A stretch of DNA of 10,269 bases. Origin: Euperipatoides rowelli (Eukaryota; Onychophora; Udeonychophora; Euonychophora; Peripatopsidae). Numbering within the stretch: position 1 is the stretch's first letter; every line of letters starts with the position of its first letter. Shown piece by piece: positions 7,608 through 10,269 of this stretch. Under the pieces are notes generated by a model, which searched no databases, was not told the DNA's origin, and saw only the letters and a list, made by a program, of their open reading frames with translations. Position numbers and translations under genes: made by a program. The stretch lies in assembly GCA_003024985.2 (NCBI GenBank), contig PXIH01S0032281.1; one strand, written 5' to 3'.

Positions 7608-7709
7608 CTGTACCCTTTGATATAAAGCTAAGGCTTTTACATCAATGCTTCCAGTCATGTCTAACAATAACTCCAAAAATCTATCCTGACAGTTTTTGGC
7701 ACGATTAGG
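7608..7709 (-). CDS. Candidate internal exon, 34 codons, unknown protein (SANT/Myb-like hint)
   Basis: On the minus strand a 102-base open segment is flanked by a pyrimidine-rich acceptor ending TTTGTGGGTAG and a donor CAG followed by GTAGTT, both in phase 0. It encodes PNRAKNCQDRFLELLLDMTG followed by SIDVKALALYQRVQ. The composition is protein-like and unlike random AT-rich frames here. The pattern RAKNCQDRFLELL vaguely recalls the last helix of SANT/Myb-like domains (RTxxQCRxRW); this is weak. No partner exon could be joined: the next downstream coding on this strand is the LINE, and upstream pieces near 7805-7925 (for example IVGVRPKETLLIRSSYMG) end in stops. It may be an exon of a host gene whose intron took the LINE, a transposon exon, or chance. 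Confidence 0.35.
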
Positions 7710-9699
7710 CTACCCACAAAGGGGAAAGGCATCCTCAAAAATTTACTTGGTATTCTTTTCCTAAACTTGTTAACACCTTAAAGGTCTAGTGGATCAATAA
7801 TTTCTGACTTCTCAGACAATCTTTAACAGGGCATAAAAACAGCCCATATAAGAGGACCTGATCAACAGGGTTTCTTTAGGTCTGACACCAACAATGGACG
7901 AGCCAAGAGTGGTTATCTTGCTAAACTTGTTTAAAATAAAAATCTAATGTTGAGATAGAAAAAGTAAATGTACCTAATTAGATAATAGAGCTGAAAAGGA
8001 AAAATATAACATAAATAAAAATAACAAAAAATGTTTGATGTCCAGAATGACTCTGGTATGGTGACAGGAGTACAGGCCTTAAATCCAATTGGGTTGATTG
8101 AACTTTTTTTCAGCACCCACTAGAGAGTAGGGAGCCTAACTGACCTGATCTGTGTTAGCTTTATGAATAAGGTTTTGAATAAGGGTACAACAATATGCAT
8201 GTCAATCAGCAATAGTAAATAAAATGATGGCTTAAAGCCAAAAAGTTATCGGTAAAAATATTGTTTATATGAAAATTTATTATATAAATAAATAAGAAAT
8301 TGATATTAAAATATGATATATTATGTTGGCAATGATGATATAAAATTATTATTTATATTAATTATTGTGACAATGATGAAGTATGGGTTTCAATAAAATA
8401 AACTAGATTAAGTTGTATAAAAATGAGGTTTAGTCATTTATATTTATTATGTTAATACAATAGATTGTTTAAATTATCTTTCTAAGTTGTAGTATTACAT
8501 GTCAATTAAAAATAAAAAAATGGTTTTGACAAACTAGTGGATTTCACTTAATAATTATTCACTCAACTAAAAGGTATTTTTCTCAAGAACTATGAAATAT
8601 GGTCACTGTTGACATTAGAAATACTGTAAATCCTTATTCAAAAAAATTATATAAGGAAAATAAAATATTAATTAGTAAATCTTGGCATAAACAAAATATT
8701 CAAAAGTAATAATACAATTTGTTGGACCACAAGTCTAATAAAATTGGGATTGAATGAATATTGGAATGTGTAGGCTAGTTGGAATATATTTAGCAAAACC
8801 CTCAACTCAGAGTGAACATCACATAACAAATTTGAACAAATAAACAAATTGAAAAAAAAATGGAATTATGAAAAAAAAAAAAGGTTTTATATTTTCTGAA
8901 GAAAAATCTATGGAAAAAAATGATAAAAAATAAAGGTTGACCTCTGGATTTTAGTTATTTCTGGATTTTTGAAAGAAAAATGTTAACGAATTTTAAATCA
9001 TATAAAAAAAAAAAGAAAACACTTATGAGAAAAGAGAAAAAGCAGATCTGTGTTGATGCCCATTGATGAAATAAGTTGATTGAAGAAATAATAAAACTGT
9101 TCATGATTGCATAAGGGTAAATAATGGATATGTAGAGGGGAGAAGAGTGGTATTAGCGGTTAAAAAGTTAAACAATTGACGTCTTCACAGACAGCTGGTT
9201 CATTTCCTTGGTTTTCAAATGTTTACTATTCATGAGCTTCTGCTGGTGTAGCTGCAGCCGAAGTGGAATTGGTAATTAACATCCTTAGAGGGGTTGGCAC
9301 ACTCCTTATGATGTTTGGTGGTATCGGTTTGTTTCATGGTTTTTCTTTTGGCTTAGAATTGACTAAGTTCAATAGTTGATCAAAATAATTATCATGAGTT
9401 CTGTTGGAAAATGTTTTTTTATAAAGCAAATCGAGGAGTCTTGAAATGTTCAAACAGCAGAATATATACAATTCAAAAAGGTTAAGAAATACATTTCTCA
9501 GTCTTTATCACTTAACAGGTTATCGAGTAGTCTCTCCCCTGATGTGATTGGACACTGAATGCTCTTCCCTCAGAGTTTCTGCAATATACATATTGCATGT
9601 CAAGTAGAACACGATTAAAGTGTTACTTCTGTTTCAAAGTCAGAAAGTTTAAAACAGGCATAGTGTGAAGATCTGAACAGAAATCTAGGGTGCAGCTAG
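7710..9699. other. Long stretch with no firmly supported gene
   Basis: Mostly AT-rich spacer with A/T runs, for example A12 at 8871-8882 and A11 at 9004-9014. Weak coding hints exist at 7805-7925 (-), 8031-8123 (+, 30 codons opening right after a stop) and 9226-9400 (-). None has homology I recognise. A short near-repeat, GGCAATGATGATA near 8328 and GACAATGATGAAG near 8369, is also present. Confidence 0.45.
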
Positions 9700-10245
9700 C
9701 TTGAGAATGGAATCACATACAAAATAATTTATGAAAACACGGTTAAATATGAAAAAAAAAATCAAATTTACACCAGAAATACATCCAGAGGCAGGGAAAA
9801 CCTGTTCATTTTATACAAATTAAAAAGACTAGGTGTTGCTCCCAAAATTCTAATTCAAGTCTATAAAACTTTTATTTTACCTGTTTTGGACTATGGTTGT
9901 GCTGTGTGGTCAAGTGGTTTACCAAAGGATCACATTAAGTCTATTGAAAGAATCCAGGGCAGAGTTTTTAGAATTATTCTTGGTAGTGAATTTACAACAT
10001 ATAGTGATGGTTTGAAATTGTTTGGAATGATTTCCCTTGAAGAAAGAAGGTTAATATTATCTACTAAGTTTGCAAAAGTATTTTTCCAGTCCTATCCTGA
10101 TTTATATCCTCCTTCAAATTTTCAGATTTCAAATATTAGTACCAGAAATGCAAATAAATTATATAAATCATTTATTAAAACAAAGAGATATTGTGAGTCT
10201 CCTATACCATACTTCAGATCTTTAATTAATAATTGTATATTATAA
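9700..10245 (+). pseudogene. C-terminal part of a CR1/Jockey-like non-LTR reverse transcriptase
   Basis: An open frame runs from after a stop at 9697-9699 to TAA at 10243-10245. Similarity to the family begins near 9781 with RGRENLFILYKLKRLGVAP, then VYKTFILPVLDYGCAVWSSG, then KSIERIQGRVFRIILG and LKLFGMISLEERR. These are the ordered blocks of the region after the thumb in CR1/Jockey/Rex-type elements (RLxFLxxLKRxGV, IRPVLEYxxPVW, LExIQxRAxRII, LxxLxxRR). The catalytic palm is missing upstream, so this is a 5'-truncated copy. The C-terminus looks intact, with no frameshift over about 154 codons, so the insertion is younger than the fragment at 1508-1980. The 3' UTR runs off the right edge of the window. 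Confidence 0.8.
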
Positions 10246-10269
10246 ATAATTTGACTTACTGTATTATTT

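Noticed and set aside
7931-8116. Minus-strand ORF of 61 codons
   Set aside because: The second half is aromatic and isoleucine-rich low complexity; a plus-strand frame over the same bases (8031-8123) looks equally plausible, and neither has support.
1-10269. CRISPR array, bacterial operon or phage genes
   Set aside because: No regular spacer arrays, ribosome binding sites or dense coding; features are those of an animal genome.

Overview
This is AT-rich eukaryotic DNA. It has single-exon or broken coding stretches, several retroelement relics, AATAAA-type polyadenylation signals and many poly(A)/poly(T) tracts, and no bacterial gene organisation. The protein types point to a marine invertebrate, most likely a lophotrochozoan such as a mollusc or annelid: a divergent intronless rhodopsin-like receptor, CR1/Jockey-like and L1/Tx1-like retrotransposon remains, and a decayed copy of a multicopy invertebrate gene family. 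The species assignment is inference.

Left part. Positions 27-1203 (+) hold a degenerate protein gene whose conserved blocks are spread over all three frames with several stops. It ends abruptly at a tRNA-derived, SINE-like insertion with good A and B boxes (about 1204-1420). Positions 1508-1980 (-) are a frameshifted piece of a non-LTR reverse transcriptase that keeps the YVDD catalytic signature and the following thumb-region motif. Next to it, 2041-3096 (-) is the one convincing intact gene: a 351-residue seven-helix receptor in a single exon, with polyadenylation signals just after its stop codon.

Middle part. Positions 3097-6242 carry no gene I can support. They hold two sets of decayed repeats (about 3510-3890 and 4147-4310), a long hairpin (4834-4892), and a small GC-rich island with a perfect 19-bp palindrome next to a T12 tract (5164-5225).

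Right part. Positions 6243-7515 (-) are the 3' part of an L1/Tx1-like LINE: the end of its protein in at least five frame segments, a 3' UTR, AATAAA and a poly(A) tail. Upstream on the same strand is a 34-codon stretch (7608-7709) with good splice-site consensus at both ends; it could be an exon of a host gene or of another element. Positions 7710-9699 are AT-rich with at most weak coding hints. Positions 9700-10245 (+) hold the open C-terminal end of a CR1/Jockey-like reverse transcriptase, complementary in coverage to the fragment at 1508-1980.

The genes do not form a pathway. The window reads as a graveyard of nested mobile elements around one receptor gene.
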